Positions 14,973 through 23,932 of a DNA stretch of 64,000 nucleotides are shown here, one piece after another; within the stretch, counting starts at the first letter, position 1, and every line of letters starts with the position of its first letter. Position numbers and translations under genes: made by a program. The notes beneath the pieces are model-generated. The model was given only the letters and a program-made list of their open reading frames with translations, was not told where the DNA came from and did no database searches. Origin of the DNA: Calothrix sp. PCC 7103 (GTDB lineage: Bacteria > Cyanobacteriota > Cyanobacteriia > Cyanobacteriales > Nostocaceae); NCBI RefSeq assembly GCF_000331305.1, contig NZ_KB217483.1, forward strand, positions 105,534 to 169,533. The letters run 5' to 3'.

Positions 14973-17333
14973 TCAACAACGTTTTTGAATTCCAGCTATC
15001 GGTAAAAATAGAGATTCTTTAATTTCTTCAACTATTTTTATATACTTAGAATCGATTCTATCTAAACATTGAATTAATAAAGTATTAGAATTATAGTAGT
15101 TTGCTATTGTTTCTCTCTCTTGTAAGGAAAATTGCTTATTATAAATAATGTTTCCTATTATATTTTCTTTAAAACTTTCAGACCATGTTTTGCCATCACA
15201 AATATACCAGTTTTTAATATTTCCATATTGATAGTTTTTAAATAGAGAATTATTGGCTGCTATCAAATAATCTTTTATTTTTATATCTGAACATACTTTT
15301 ATTGCAAGATTTAACGCTTTTGATATAACTCTAGATGCCTTTTGTATCTGTTCATCTGGTAAGAAGTTAACATAATCTAGAGAAAAGCTGTAAGCAATAA
15401 TCCAAACCATTGTGACACTTAAGTCAAAAGCGAGTATATCTGGAAGAGATAAATCATCAACACTATATACATCACCAAAGGATGATTCATTGGGGTTATA
15501 GGAGATAAATCCAAAGTCAAAGCCGAATATGAAACTCCTATCAATTTTAGATTCTATTTCAAAACCTAAACCAATTATTATATATAAATCACTACCTCTA
15601 GCACTAAAATAAGCAGAATCTACATTTTCATTGATTGAATACGCATTAACAATACTTATTAATATCAATTCAAAATAAAAAGCACGGATTGCTGATGATT
15701 TATAAGAACTAACCAGTAATTCTGATCTGCTTGATGCATGGATTAATAAATTTTGTAAAGTAGCTTCTTGAGAAATACTAATATCAATTTCTGATCTGAT
15801 TTTTGTAAGTAAGTTTTTAGGTTCTTTTGTGATTTCGGCAGCTACTAAAAATACTTCTTGCCACTGCTTATTTTTGAAGTAGGTCACAAAACTATCCCAA
15901 TCAGAGTGATCGCAAAACCACTTCGCTGCCAAATACTCTTGAAACGTCAAATGTGAGAAAGACCAAACTTTCTGCGCTCTTTGGATTAACAACCCATGCT
16001 GCGCCTCAATTGCTTGCAAAACCCCCCGACTTGAGCGCCGCTCAATCTTCAAAAACTCCCCAATATACCCCTCTAACTCCTTTTGTTCAAAAAACACATA
16101 CTGCTGCTGCTCAAACTTTTTCATCGCTAAAAAGCTTAACAGTTCTAACTTTCGCTCCACCGATAAATCTCGATAAATCTCATCCCGCTCAACTTCTTTC
16201 GACTCATCCCAACCTTCCAGTAATAACTCTAACCCCTCCTCATATAACTCGGAACGCTTCGAGTAAAATTTTTCCTTTCCCTGGAATAGCAGACAAGTTA
16301 AACTTAGTAAAATAGGTGTTGTTGCTAGTTCCTTAATCGGTTTGTTCTCTTCTCGAAACAACTGTTCTAAAAATTCTCGTGCTTGTTTCTCCCCCATACC
16401 CCCACACACTGTCTCAAACCAGTGGGTTGCAAAAGCTCTGACTTGCTCCTCCTCAAAACTCGCCACTTCTATGCAGGTAAAGCGTAGTGATTGCCAATCG
16501 AATAAATCTGATAAGGTTTGCGTTCGACAAGTCACCACTATCTGCACCTGTGGATAGACACGGGCAAATTGCTTAATTTTCTTGCTAATTTGCTTTCCTG
16601 CTTCCCCCGTTAACTCATCCAACCCATCCAGCAATACTAATGCCTTACCTTGATTGAGCAGTAATTGGACATTTGTATTGCTCAACTGCCAAAGCTGCTC
16701 TAAAAACTGCTCTAAATTATAGCCAAACTGGCGCCCATCGTCTACAAAATACCGTAGTTTAATCAACACTGGAATGCGGTGTGTTTGTAGCTTGCCTACA
16801 TTACATTCTGTTACAATTCGCTGTAAATAAGTTGTTTTACCCGAACCAGGTTTACCTACCACCATCAAGTTTGTATTCCGCTCTAGCACTGCCAACCCAG
16901 AAATACGCTGCTGTTGCCTACCTAACCCAATTCGATCTAAACTACGATAGTTAGAATTACCAGTTGTAAAGTCTTGCCACAAATCATCCAGTTTCCACCT
17001 GCGACTGCTGCTAAGTGACTCTAGGATATTTACATCCACGAATAAATCTCCCAAAGGCACCCAATTGTTTATTCCCCATAAGGGCATCGTACCGTGCAAC
17101 CTTTTAATGTCATCGTGGATACGCGCTCGCACTTGTTGCACCAATTTATCTACTGAGTTGGCTGTATTCGATGAAGGAAAATCCTCAGATCTACTAATGT
17201 GTTGACTACTATCTACCGCACCATAAATTTGTGTAATATTTCCAATTGTTAAATTACCACCCACAGTCAGGTTATTCAGCATTTCTTGCTGAAGATTGGG
17301 CTGTTGATTTTCTCCTGACTGGTTATTTTTCAA
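14973..17333 (-). CDS. NACHT-type STAND NTPase with N-terminal amyloid-like motif
   Basis: The 786-residue NLR-like protein has Walker A GKPGSGKTT (about 158-166), Walker B LVLLDGLDEL (about 231-240), sensor VVTCRT, and the helical FSHLTFQEYLAAKWF that closes bacterial NACHT modules (NCH2-like). Residues 19-37 hold the motif NLTVGGNLTIGNITQ. The C-terminal 250 residues are Ile/Ser/Tyr-rich and unassigned; they are a candidate sensor. The frame begins with TTG at 17333 (Lys-Asn-Asn-Gln follows), matching the GTG start of the related 98-residue ORF at 21766. Known NACHT proteins of this kind detect phage and trigger death. It follows the Roc/CHAT gene by about 70 bases in the same run. Confidence 0.85.
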   Translation of the reverse strand: MKNNQSGENQQPNLQQEMLNNLTVGGNLTIGNITQIYGAVDSSQHISRSEDFPSSNTANSVDKLVQQVRARIHDDIKRLHGTMPLWGINNWVPLGDLFVDVNILESLSSSRRWKLDDLWQDFTTGNSNYRSLDRIGLGRQQQRISGLAVLERNTNLMVVGKPGSGKTTYLQRIVTECNVGKLQTHRIPVLIKLRYFVDDGRQFGYNLEQFLEQLWQLSNTNVQLLLNQGKALVLLDGLDELTGEAGKQISKKIKQFARVYPQVQIVVTCRTQTLSDLFDWQSLRFTCIEVASFEEEQVRAFATHWFETVCGGMGEKQAREFLEQLFREENKPIKELATTPILLSLTCLLFQGKEKFYSKRSELYEEGLELLLEGWDESKEVERDEIYRDLSVERKLELLSFLAMKKFEQQQYVFFEQKELEGYIGEFLKIERRSSRGVLQAIEAQHGLLIQRAQKVWSFSHLTFQEYLAAKWFCDHSDWDSFVTYFKNKQWQEVFLVAAEITKEPKNLLTKIRSEIDISISQEATLQNLLIHASSRSELLVSSYKSSAIRAFYFELILISIVNAYSINENVDSAYFSARGSDLYIIIGLGFEIESKIDRSFIFGFDFGFISYNPNESSFGDVYSVDDLSLPDILAFDLSVTMVWIIAYSFSLDYVNFLPDEQIQKASRVISKALNLAIKVCSDIKIKDYLIAANNSLFKNYQYGNIKNWYICDGKTWSESFKENIIGNIIYNKQFSLQERETIANYYNSNTLLIQCLDRIDSKYIKIVEEIKESLFLPIAGIQKRC

Positions 17334-17404
17334 CTCGCTTTCCTATGCTAAATTGACAACTCTTACTTAGATTTTAGTGTATACTTTTTACTTTCAGGTT
17401 AGTG

Positions 17405-20400
17405 TTAACCATTCTTCCTTTTTAGAACAGGAGTTAATTCTTCTGGAATATTTTCTAAGGCAATAGCACTACAACCCATATCAAAAGCATCTTCATATGA
17501 CCAACCAGCACCCAAAGCATCGTAAAAACCAACTGCAAACTTAACCGCAGCGCGATCACTTATTTCGTCGCTCATCCCTACTACATATTTGATATGCTGG
17601 GAAATAGCATCTGCTTGGACTTCGGCGTAGCAGGCATTTAGCACAACGCATTCGACACCACGACTAGCAAATAATTTAAACAGGTTTGCTAAGGCATTGG
17701 TTGGAACTAACTGTGCTTCTCTCTCAGTGTTTTCCAACAAGAGTCCTTTTTCTCCTATACCATGTCCGCTAAAGTGAACGATTTGGGGGTTCAAATCTAA
17801 AAGTGCGCGATGCAAATCATCGGGACGAACAGCCCATTTTTGTTCTAGGGTAAATTGTTCTCGTTTTTGCGCCCTTCGCAAACCCTCGTCAATTTCTCGT
17901 ACTTCTTGTTCTAAGCGCAATCTAGCTTTATCGACCGGGCTGGATGCGAGAATTAGGATTGTGCGTTTTAGAGTTGGGTTTATGGGTTTATTTGTGGTAG
18001 TGGAATAATTGTTTTGGGTGGTATCTATGTTTATGCTTATCTCCTTTATTTTTGATTCAATTAGCTGCTCCACTTTGTTAGCTGCATAGTTATTTGCAGT
18101 GTCGTTATATCGGTCAGCTTTAACCCGAATCGTTCTTAATACTCCATTTATGATTTTAACTATAACATGGAAATTACCATATGGTTTTTTGTTATGTCCC
18201 CAAGGTGTATCAACTAACTTGTTGAATAAATAGACATATTTATAAACAAAGGATGACCAACTACCACTGAGCTTATACTCTTGATTATTATCTTTGTTTT
18301 GCTCATTTTCATAACTTACATCCTCTAGGTAAATTTCATACCGATAAAAGCTTCCCGTACCGCCTTGTTCACCTTCTTCACCCTGAAACCTTGCATCATT
18401 TAAAGTGGCAATCAATTCTAAGACTAGATCTCTTGGTTCTATAAATGTAAGTGTAGGCTTTTGCTGTTCTTGTGTAAGCTTTGAGGATGGTATTGCCGGT
18501 TCATTTGCTGTGTTAGAATGAATGTTCTGCGTAATGTTACCCACAATTATGTTACCGCCAACTTGGATATTACCACCAAAAATACTTTGCCCAGGATTGG
18601 GACGATTATCTTGCATTGAAGTTTTCTGCTGATTGGAAGAATTATCAGTTTTACTACCAGTTCCATATTGCAAGTTGATATTATACCTTGGCGCTGGATT
18701 ATTTTTATCACCCCAACGTGCGTCCGCAGACCAGGCGCCATCTGTTTTTTCTTTCTTACGTGTCTCCACCGTTAATATGCCGCTTTCTGGGTCAAGCGTG
18801 AGCAAATTATATTGTAGAGGAATACCCGTTACTTGTTCTTTGGTTGGGGCGCCGAATGTTCCAGCAGCAATAATCCGTAGTCCCCACCGAGTGTCATATT
18901 GAAAATTCTCATCTTTAGCTTCATGGATGTGTCCATGAATACCAAGCTGAAAACCATTAGCTGCTAACTGCTCTAGAAAAGCAACATTTTTTATCGACTC
19001 GAACCCATTAACGGGATGATGCCAAACAGCTATCTTTAACCAGTCGCTATAGTCCGGATTCAAAATTTGGTCGAGAGCGTTGTAGATTGCATTTGGATGT
19101 ATACCAGCACGATTTTTGTACTCGTGGTCAATTTCCCAACAGGAATTAAGTGCTAAAAATAAAATTTTGTCTTCAGGGCAAGGATGTAAGATTGCTTGTT
19201 GGTCGTACTCCTGGGGATAGGACTTATTATAAATTTTTTTATAAAAATGATTATTGAAATAATCGAAACGCTTTTTATACTCGGTTTCATCACAAATTAA
19301 CGCCCCTGCACTACCTGCTTCGATATAGCGTCCTTCAGGTAATGATTTGGGAAGTTTACGAGTTGGCACAAACTCATATGCAGTTTCAGATAGTTCCCAG
19401 TTGAGGTCATGATTTCCAGGAACGATAATAACGCGATTTGGATCGAGCTTATAGCGTTTCAGCAGTCTATCCACTAGCTCAAAAGCAGCCTCGTATTCCT
19501 CCTGCGTTGAACAGTTGGCAATATCCCCAGAAATAACTAAATAATTAAGCTGCTTGACATCGAGATTTTGGGTGAGGTCAAGAGCAAGTTGAGTAGAATA
19601 CTGTTGTGCTTGGGCGCCAGTTCCCAAGTGAATGTCGGATAAGTGGAGGATACGAATTTGGTTATCAGGTTTTGTCGTGTAAAGTTCCTTATCCTGGCGG
19701 AATGCTTTAAGTTCTTCTTCAGTACGTTTTTTGACTGTAGCTTCTAGTTCCTGCTGTTTTTCAGGGTAGGCTCTGTCTGTTGTATACTTTTTTTCGATAC
19801 TACTAGGTATAAGTATACTAGTGTCACAATACTGACAGGTAATTTCTAGCTTACCAGCTTTTACCCGTGTTTCGATTGCCTCCCGGTTTGTAACTTCTTT
19901 GCCACATGAATAGTTGGGACAGTAGAGAAGGATACGTTCTTGAACATCGATACCCTTGTGATTTAGGTGGCTGGTAATAAAGCAAATGAAAGTAACGCGG
20001 TCAAAGTCCCTAACCCCAGGATAAAAGTAAATCTCCAATTCTACGGTGCCTTCTGACACTTGCTTCATCGAAAAACCGAGGCGATGCTCTTTGCGTGAAA
20101 ACTCGGCAGCATATTTCCACAGGTTCTCGATATGAAAGTAAGTGGTATATCTAAGGCTAACTACTAAGGATGCATAAATTGCTTCGACACAACCAGAAAA
20201 TTCGTAGGTAACTTCTGTGAGTGGATGGATATTTTCGGCAAAGCGACGTAATGTATTAAACTGGCTAGGAAAAACTAATAGCCCTAATTCCCTAAAAGCT
20301 AAGTTGTTGCGAATAAATAGCTCTACAGTAGATTCCAATATCGATTTTTGTTCTAAATCCAAATATTTTTCCTGCTCAAAGCCTTCATCAGTTAAATAGG

Positions 20401-21277
20401 CACAAACTACATCTCGTTCAGGGATTGAGCCTATACCCTCTGGGTGATTGCGAGCTTGTTGGATGATAGAGGAGGCGTATTGATTGATTAATTCAGGACG
20501 CAGCAACAGAAGTTGCATATTAGGGGTAGGAGCAAGGCGATAAATAAACCCCTGCGCTTGCAGTAAACTTACTACCGAATCAATTTCTGCTTGGTTGGAT
20601 AGATGCTCTTTATACTTTTGTTTTACTTTTTTATTGACATCGTTTATATCAATTAAGCTATTTCCTTCTTCTTTGCGCTCTAACAGAAATTTGTGAATTA
20701 ACTGAAACAGCTTTGGTGTAGTGGGGCGGGGTAGTTTATCCCAGGGAATGTCAGCTATAATTTGTTGTAGTAATTCTTCTATCCCAACCCCAGTTTTTGC
20801 GGAGGTGCAGAAGTAGCCATCTAAACCATGCTCGCCTATAATTTGATTGATTTCTCGCTTGTCTACCGTAACGGGACTAACATCGCAACGGGCAGATACC
20901 AAATATTTGAGGGCATTTGTAGGAGCCAATTTTTTTAAAACCTTTGCCCAATATGGTATTCCTCGGAAAGGGTTTGCGACATCGGAGCAGTCAAATAATA
21001 AAAGGGCTACATCGGTATCCTCTAAGAAAAGTTGGTGAACTAAATGGTAGTCTGGTTGTCCTGCTAAGTCCCAAAGCGTAAGTTGCGCCTGTATATTGCT
21101 TTGGTTATTAAGCAACTTTAATTTTTTGGTTATAGGAATTTGCCAAACTTGCGCTCCGTGAGTCGATTCGGTTGTACGGAATTCTTGTTCGGCGATGCGA
21201 ATAGCAAGACCAGATTTGCCAACACCACTTTCGCCAAGCAGAATTACTTTAGCATTAATACAAATATCACTATTCAT
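17405..21277 (-). CDS. Roc-like GTPase / zinc ribbon / calcineurin-like phosphoesterase / CHAT protease
   Basis: The product is about 1290 residues. Residues 8-190 are a Ras/Roc GTPase: G1 GESGVGKS, G3 WDLAGQ, and SARCD at the G4 position. A COR-like region follows, then a zinc ribbon (CPNYSCGKE and CQYCD, about 465-500). Next comes a calcineurin-like phosphoesterase: LSDIHLG, SGDIA, PGNHD, WHHPVN, GHIHEA (about 545-850). The linker (about 898-920) holds VGGNIIVGNITQ. A CHAT caspase-like domain ends the protein, with His1173 in HFSGHG and Cys1217 in LNACYA. GTP sensing, a nuclease or phosphatase, and a protease in one chain fit a death effector. The ATG at 21277 follows an in-frame GTG at 21280. 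The phosphoesterase-CHAT part is a close relative of the gene at 35270. Confidence 0.85.
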   Translation of the reverse strand: MNSDICINAKVILLGESGVGKSGLAIRIAEQEFRTTESTHGAQVWQIPITKKLKLLNNQSNIQAQLTLWDLAGQPDYHLVHQLFLEDTDVALLLFDCSDVANPFRGIPYWAKVLKKLAPTNALKYLVSARCDVSPVTVDKREINQIIGEHGLDGYFCTSAKTGVGIEELLQQIIADIPWDKLPRPTTPKLFQLIHKFLLERKEEGNSLIDINDVNKKVKQKYKEHLSNQAEIDSVVSLLQAQGFIYRLAPTPNMQLLLLRPELINQYASSIIQQARNHPEGIGSIPERDVVCAYLTDEGFEQEKYLDLEQKSILESTVELFIRNNLAFRELGLLVFPSQFNTLRRFAENIHPLTEVTYEFSGCVEAIYASLVVSLRYTTYFHIENLWKYAAEFSRKEHRLGFSMKQVSEGTVELEIYFYPGVRDFDRVTFICFITSHLNHKGIDVQERILLYCPNYSCGKEVTNREAIETRVKAGKLEITCQYCDTSILIPSSIEKKYTTDRAYPEKQQELEATVKKRTEEELKAFRQDKELYTTKPDNQIRILHLSDIHLGTGAQAQQYSTQLALDLTQNLDVKQLNYLVISGDIANCSTQEEYEAAFELVDRLLKRYKLDPNRVIIVPGNHDLNWELSETAYEFVPTRKLPKSLPEGRYIEAGSAGALICDETEYKKRFDYFNNHFYKKIYNKSYPQEYDQQAILHPCPEDKILFLALNSCWEIDHEYKNRAGIHPNAIYNALDQILNPDYSDWLKIAVWHHPVNGFESIKNVAFLEQLAANGFQLGIHGHIHEAKDENFQYDTRWGLRIIAAGTFGAPTKEQVTGIPLQYNLLTLDPESGILTVETRKKEKTDGAWSADARWGDKNNPAPRYNINLQYGTGSKTDNSSNQQKTSMQDNRPNPGQSIFGGNIQVGGNIIVGNITQNIHSNTANEPAIPSSKLTQEQQKPTLTFIEPRDLVLELIATLNDARFQGEEGEQGGTGSFYRYEIYLEDVSYENEQNKDNNQEYKLSGSWSSFVYKYVYLFNKLVDTPWGHNKKPYGNFHVIVKIINGVLRTIRVKADRYNDTANNYAANKVEQLIESKIKEISINIDTTQNNYSTTTNKPINPTLKRTILILASSPVDKARLRLEQEVREIDEGLRRAQKREQFTLEQKWAVRPDDLHRALLDLNPQIVHFSGHGIGEKGLLLENTEREAQLVPTNALANLFKLFASRGVECVVLNACYAEVQADAISQHIKYVVGMSDEISDRAAVKFAVGFYDALGAGWSYEDAFDMGCSAIALENIPEELTPVLKRKNG

Positions 21278-21280
21278 CAC

Positions 21281-21469
21281 TTAAGTAATATAAATTAACC
21301 TTATCTCTGTATTTACTCGAATTTTATGTCAGTATATTAGCAATAGTGAAAGTGTATTATAACTAGTTTTTAGCTTTTCACAATAAATTATGTAAAAATT
21401 AATTTTTGTGTATATAAAGTGCCTTCGTGAAATGAACTTATCTTTAGCTTTACTCAATTTTTGACAAAG
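21281..21469. other. gap inside the minus-strand run
   Basis: These 190 AT-rich bases separate the truncated NLR-like ORF from the Roc/CHAT gene. No coding remnant could be read. It could hold the scar of the deletion that removed the rest of the NLR-like gene. Confidence 0.3.
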
Positions 21470-21766
21470 CTAAACGTATACATTTTGAATGCGCTCAAAA
21501 AACTTATCAGTCCTGCCAAGTCCCTCAAAGACCCAAGCTTCAGGTACATCAACGTGAATTTCTTGAGGATAACGGGCGCCAGCACTTGCCCGAACTTCTT
21601 GAAAGTGCTGACGCATTCCATTGATAGTCAGTTCTGGGGGTGGAGGCGCCAGATAGATATTTTGGGTCGCGTTCTCAACATTCAAATTGCCGCCCACGTT
21701 TAGCTGATTCAGCATTCCCTGCTTAATATTGGGTTGTTGATTCTCTCTTGACTGGTTATTTGTCAC
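21470..21766 (-). pseudogene. 98-residue NLR-like N-terminus with amyloid-like motif
   Basis: The first 38 residues closely match the N-terminus of the NACHT protein at 17333 (MTNNQSRENQQPNIKQGMLN versus MKNNQSGENQQPNLQQEMLN) and carry VGGNLNVENATQ. After a PPPP linker comes VPEAWVFEGLGRTDKFFERI, and the frame stops. That stretch reads like the start of a larger domain, so I think the 3' end is lost. It could still be expressed as a short motif-bearing adaptor. The GTG start overlaps the end of the Bell-like gene by 11 bases, implying translational coupling. Confidence 0.6.
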
Positions 21767-22241
21767 CTCGATTTTCCTGAGTTACATCACCAACTTTAAT
21801 ATCACCACCAACGTGCCAATTTTTACCAAACGTCTGTTGAGCGTTACTTTGCCCGTCATTAAGTTGTTTCACATTTCCAATTTCAACCTTGCCTCTTACA
21901 CGCAGTTCCTCCAAAACTACTTGTGCAGCAGGAGACTGTGACTGCAATTGCTTGACTAATTCCTGTAACTTAGTTGCAAAATCTTGATCTGACTCCATGT
22001 GGGTGACGAGTTCTGCCCGTAGTACTTGAGTATTTACCTCAGTTGGACTTACTTCTGCTCGTGTTAGCAACCCAGATGTTCCTGCGGTTTGCAATTTTGC
22101 CTGGACTGTTTTACGGACACTTTCAATAGTTTCCCCACTTTTATCCCAGGCTGTTTCACCTATTTTCTCACCAACTTTTTCCAACGCTTTCGGCAGAATA
22201 ACCGTAGTAACCACCGCAGCAACCACAGATAATGGATCCAT
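21756..22241 (-). CDS. Bell-like small protein with C-terminal amyloid-like motif
   Basis: The 161-residue protein opens MDPLSVVAAVVTTVILPKAL, then EKVGEKIGE: a small-residue, amphipathic-to-hydrophobic N-terminal helix followed by a helical bundle. It ends with NWHVGGDIKVGDVTQENRGDK (residues about 141-161). A helical membrane-active domain with a C-terminal amyloid motif is the design of Bell-domain effectors paired with bacterial NLRs, analogous to fungal HeLo and MLKL. The neighbouring NACHT gene carries the matching N-terminal motif. It is the first gene of the run, so its promoter should lie in 22242-22450. A very similar design is found at 27715. Confidence 0.7.
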   Translation of the reverse strand: MDPLSVVAAVVTTVILPKALEKVGEKIGETAWDKSGETIESVRKTVQAKLQTAGTSGLLTRAEVSPTEVNTQVLRAELVTHMESDQDFATKLQELVKQLQSQSPAAQVVLEELRVRGKVEIGNVKQLNDGQSNAQQTFGKNWHVGGDIKVGDVTQENRGDK

Positions 22242-23414
22242 GTTTTATTCTCCCACTATAAAAAATCAGTATAAAACTTTATCTATTCAAATATAACGAC
22301 TATTTAGAGAAATGTGGAATCTAAGATTGTTGTAACAAAAACAATCAATATATTCAAACAAGTATGAGTATTTAACATTGGCAGCATCATTCAAATTATG
22401 AGTTAATGAGTTAAATAGATATACAGAGAGCATCCACTTTTGGAAGAAACATAAGTACTTGGTGCCAAAAACGCTACTATACGGTAGGTCTACAAAAGTC
22501 GATCTACCAAAACTGGATATTCCCGATATACATTTGGTTTAGCCAGATTTTCTTTTGTAGGGATTTTGCAAGCATCATTAAATTTAAGTGTGAAGCGTTT
22601 ACAAGAAAGTGACCGAGACTATTTTGCTTGATTGGGAGTTTTACCAGAAGATGCAAGCATCACCTCAAAAATGACAGCGATACTTTGGAGTACTGATGAA
22701 CAGGATACAAAATTTTATTTGGCTCTCGGTAGTCTTTGAAACATCCTACCAACCATGATGTTATTTCTCTTCTTCTGTCTAGTTCCGCAATTATAGTTAA
22801 TCCTGCATCCGATGTTACAGGATCAGCGTTGAAATTAACTATAACTAGGCGCAACTTTACTTATTCAAATTCAAACTGGGAAGGTATAGAATGATTTTTA
22901 TTTGGGGCCATACTTCAAACTGTTCTAATTGTTGTTTAATATACATTTTAGCAGTTTTTGACCTCTATTGTCTCAAATTTTGTGAGAAATCTGGGTAAAT
23001 ACTTACAATCAAAGACACTTCCCTAAATATCCCGAATTTGTATATAAATATTCCTAAGCGGAAAAGATACATGCATTACCTCTACTGTTTGTTGAGAGAT
23101 ATCAGGTATATTCTGAGGATGTATTAACATGGTTGTAAATTATTCTTTCTACAGACGTAATTATCCTATCGATGTCAAACCAAGCAGGATGTACGTGTAA
23201 TATTACTTACAAAAATCGTAAAGAAGTATTTTGCCAATAATGTCTCCGCTACATCTACCTCTTTATCCAGTATTACGTCAAGTGATTGTATAATATAAAA
23301 CAGGTGATTATAGTCACATTGATCGACTCGACAATATTGTATTGTTTACTCTAATACATGCTTAGTTGCCGTACTGATTTATAACTCATTATGAAAATAA
23401 AAAAATTATAGTTT
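22242..23414. other. long non-coding stretch upstream of the defence run
   Basis: About 1.2 kb with no credible gene on either strand; the short frames here lack coding character. It presumably holds the promoter of the minus-strand run that starts at 22241. I see no repeat or strong hairpin. Confidence 0.4.
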
Positions 23415-23735
23415 TGTTTTGCATAGGATTAATGCCACAAGTCGGTTTCGAGACACACCAGATCGGCTTCTTCCCACCGTCGGATACCGTCAGCTTGAGG
23501 TACATCCCAGAGTCCACCCAAGCTCTGATCTTGCCAGCGATGCAGCGTCTACCGAGCAGTATTGGCACCGCTTGTAGATTCCAGTAAAAATACGCACTGC
23601 AATTTCTCGACGGACCAACTGTGCGAATTGAGACGCACAACTTCTGTGTGTATTCGCTCTGCGAGGTTCCGAAGGACACGCGGACTCGTTAAGGTAAATG
23701 TTTTGCCATCCTCAATTCTCACAAGGTGCAATTTT
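23415..23735 (-). mobile_element. degenerate IS630-type transposase N-terminus
   Basis: On the minus strand, fragments in different frames spell parts of an IS630-family helix-turn-helix region. One frame gives VVRLNSHSWSVEKLQCVF, another gives TLHRWQDQSLGGLWDVPQAD followed by RRWEEADLVCLETDL. Frame changes and stops show it is dead. IS630 elements duplicate TA on insertion, the same signature as the three MITEs at 34.5, 39.7 and 40.3 kb. Confidence 0.55.
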
Positions 23736-23932
23736 GTTATGGAGTCAGAAACACATGAAGACGGTAGCTCATAGATAGGAATTTTTTGCCTATCTTTACA
23801 ACATAATATAGTTGAGTTTTTCCAGCACTACCTACTTAATAGGGCGTAAACCTCAATTAAACGACCTTATTTTGTGATTACGCAGTATAATTGCTACCCA
23901 AATTAGAAGCTTTATTAGGTAGAGGAAGTTGC

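Noticed and set aside
23389-23735. Overlapping short ORFs as real small genes
   Set aside because: They are pieces of one degenerate IS630-like transposase in several frames.
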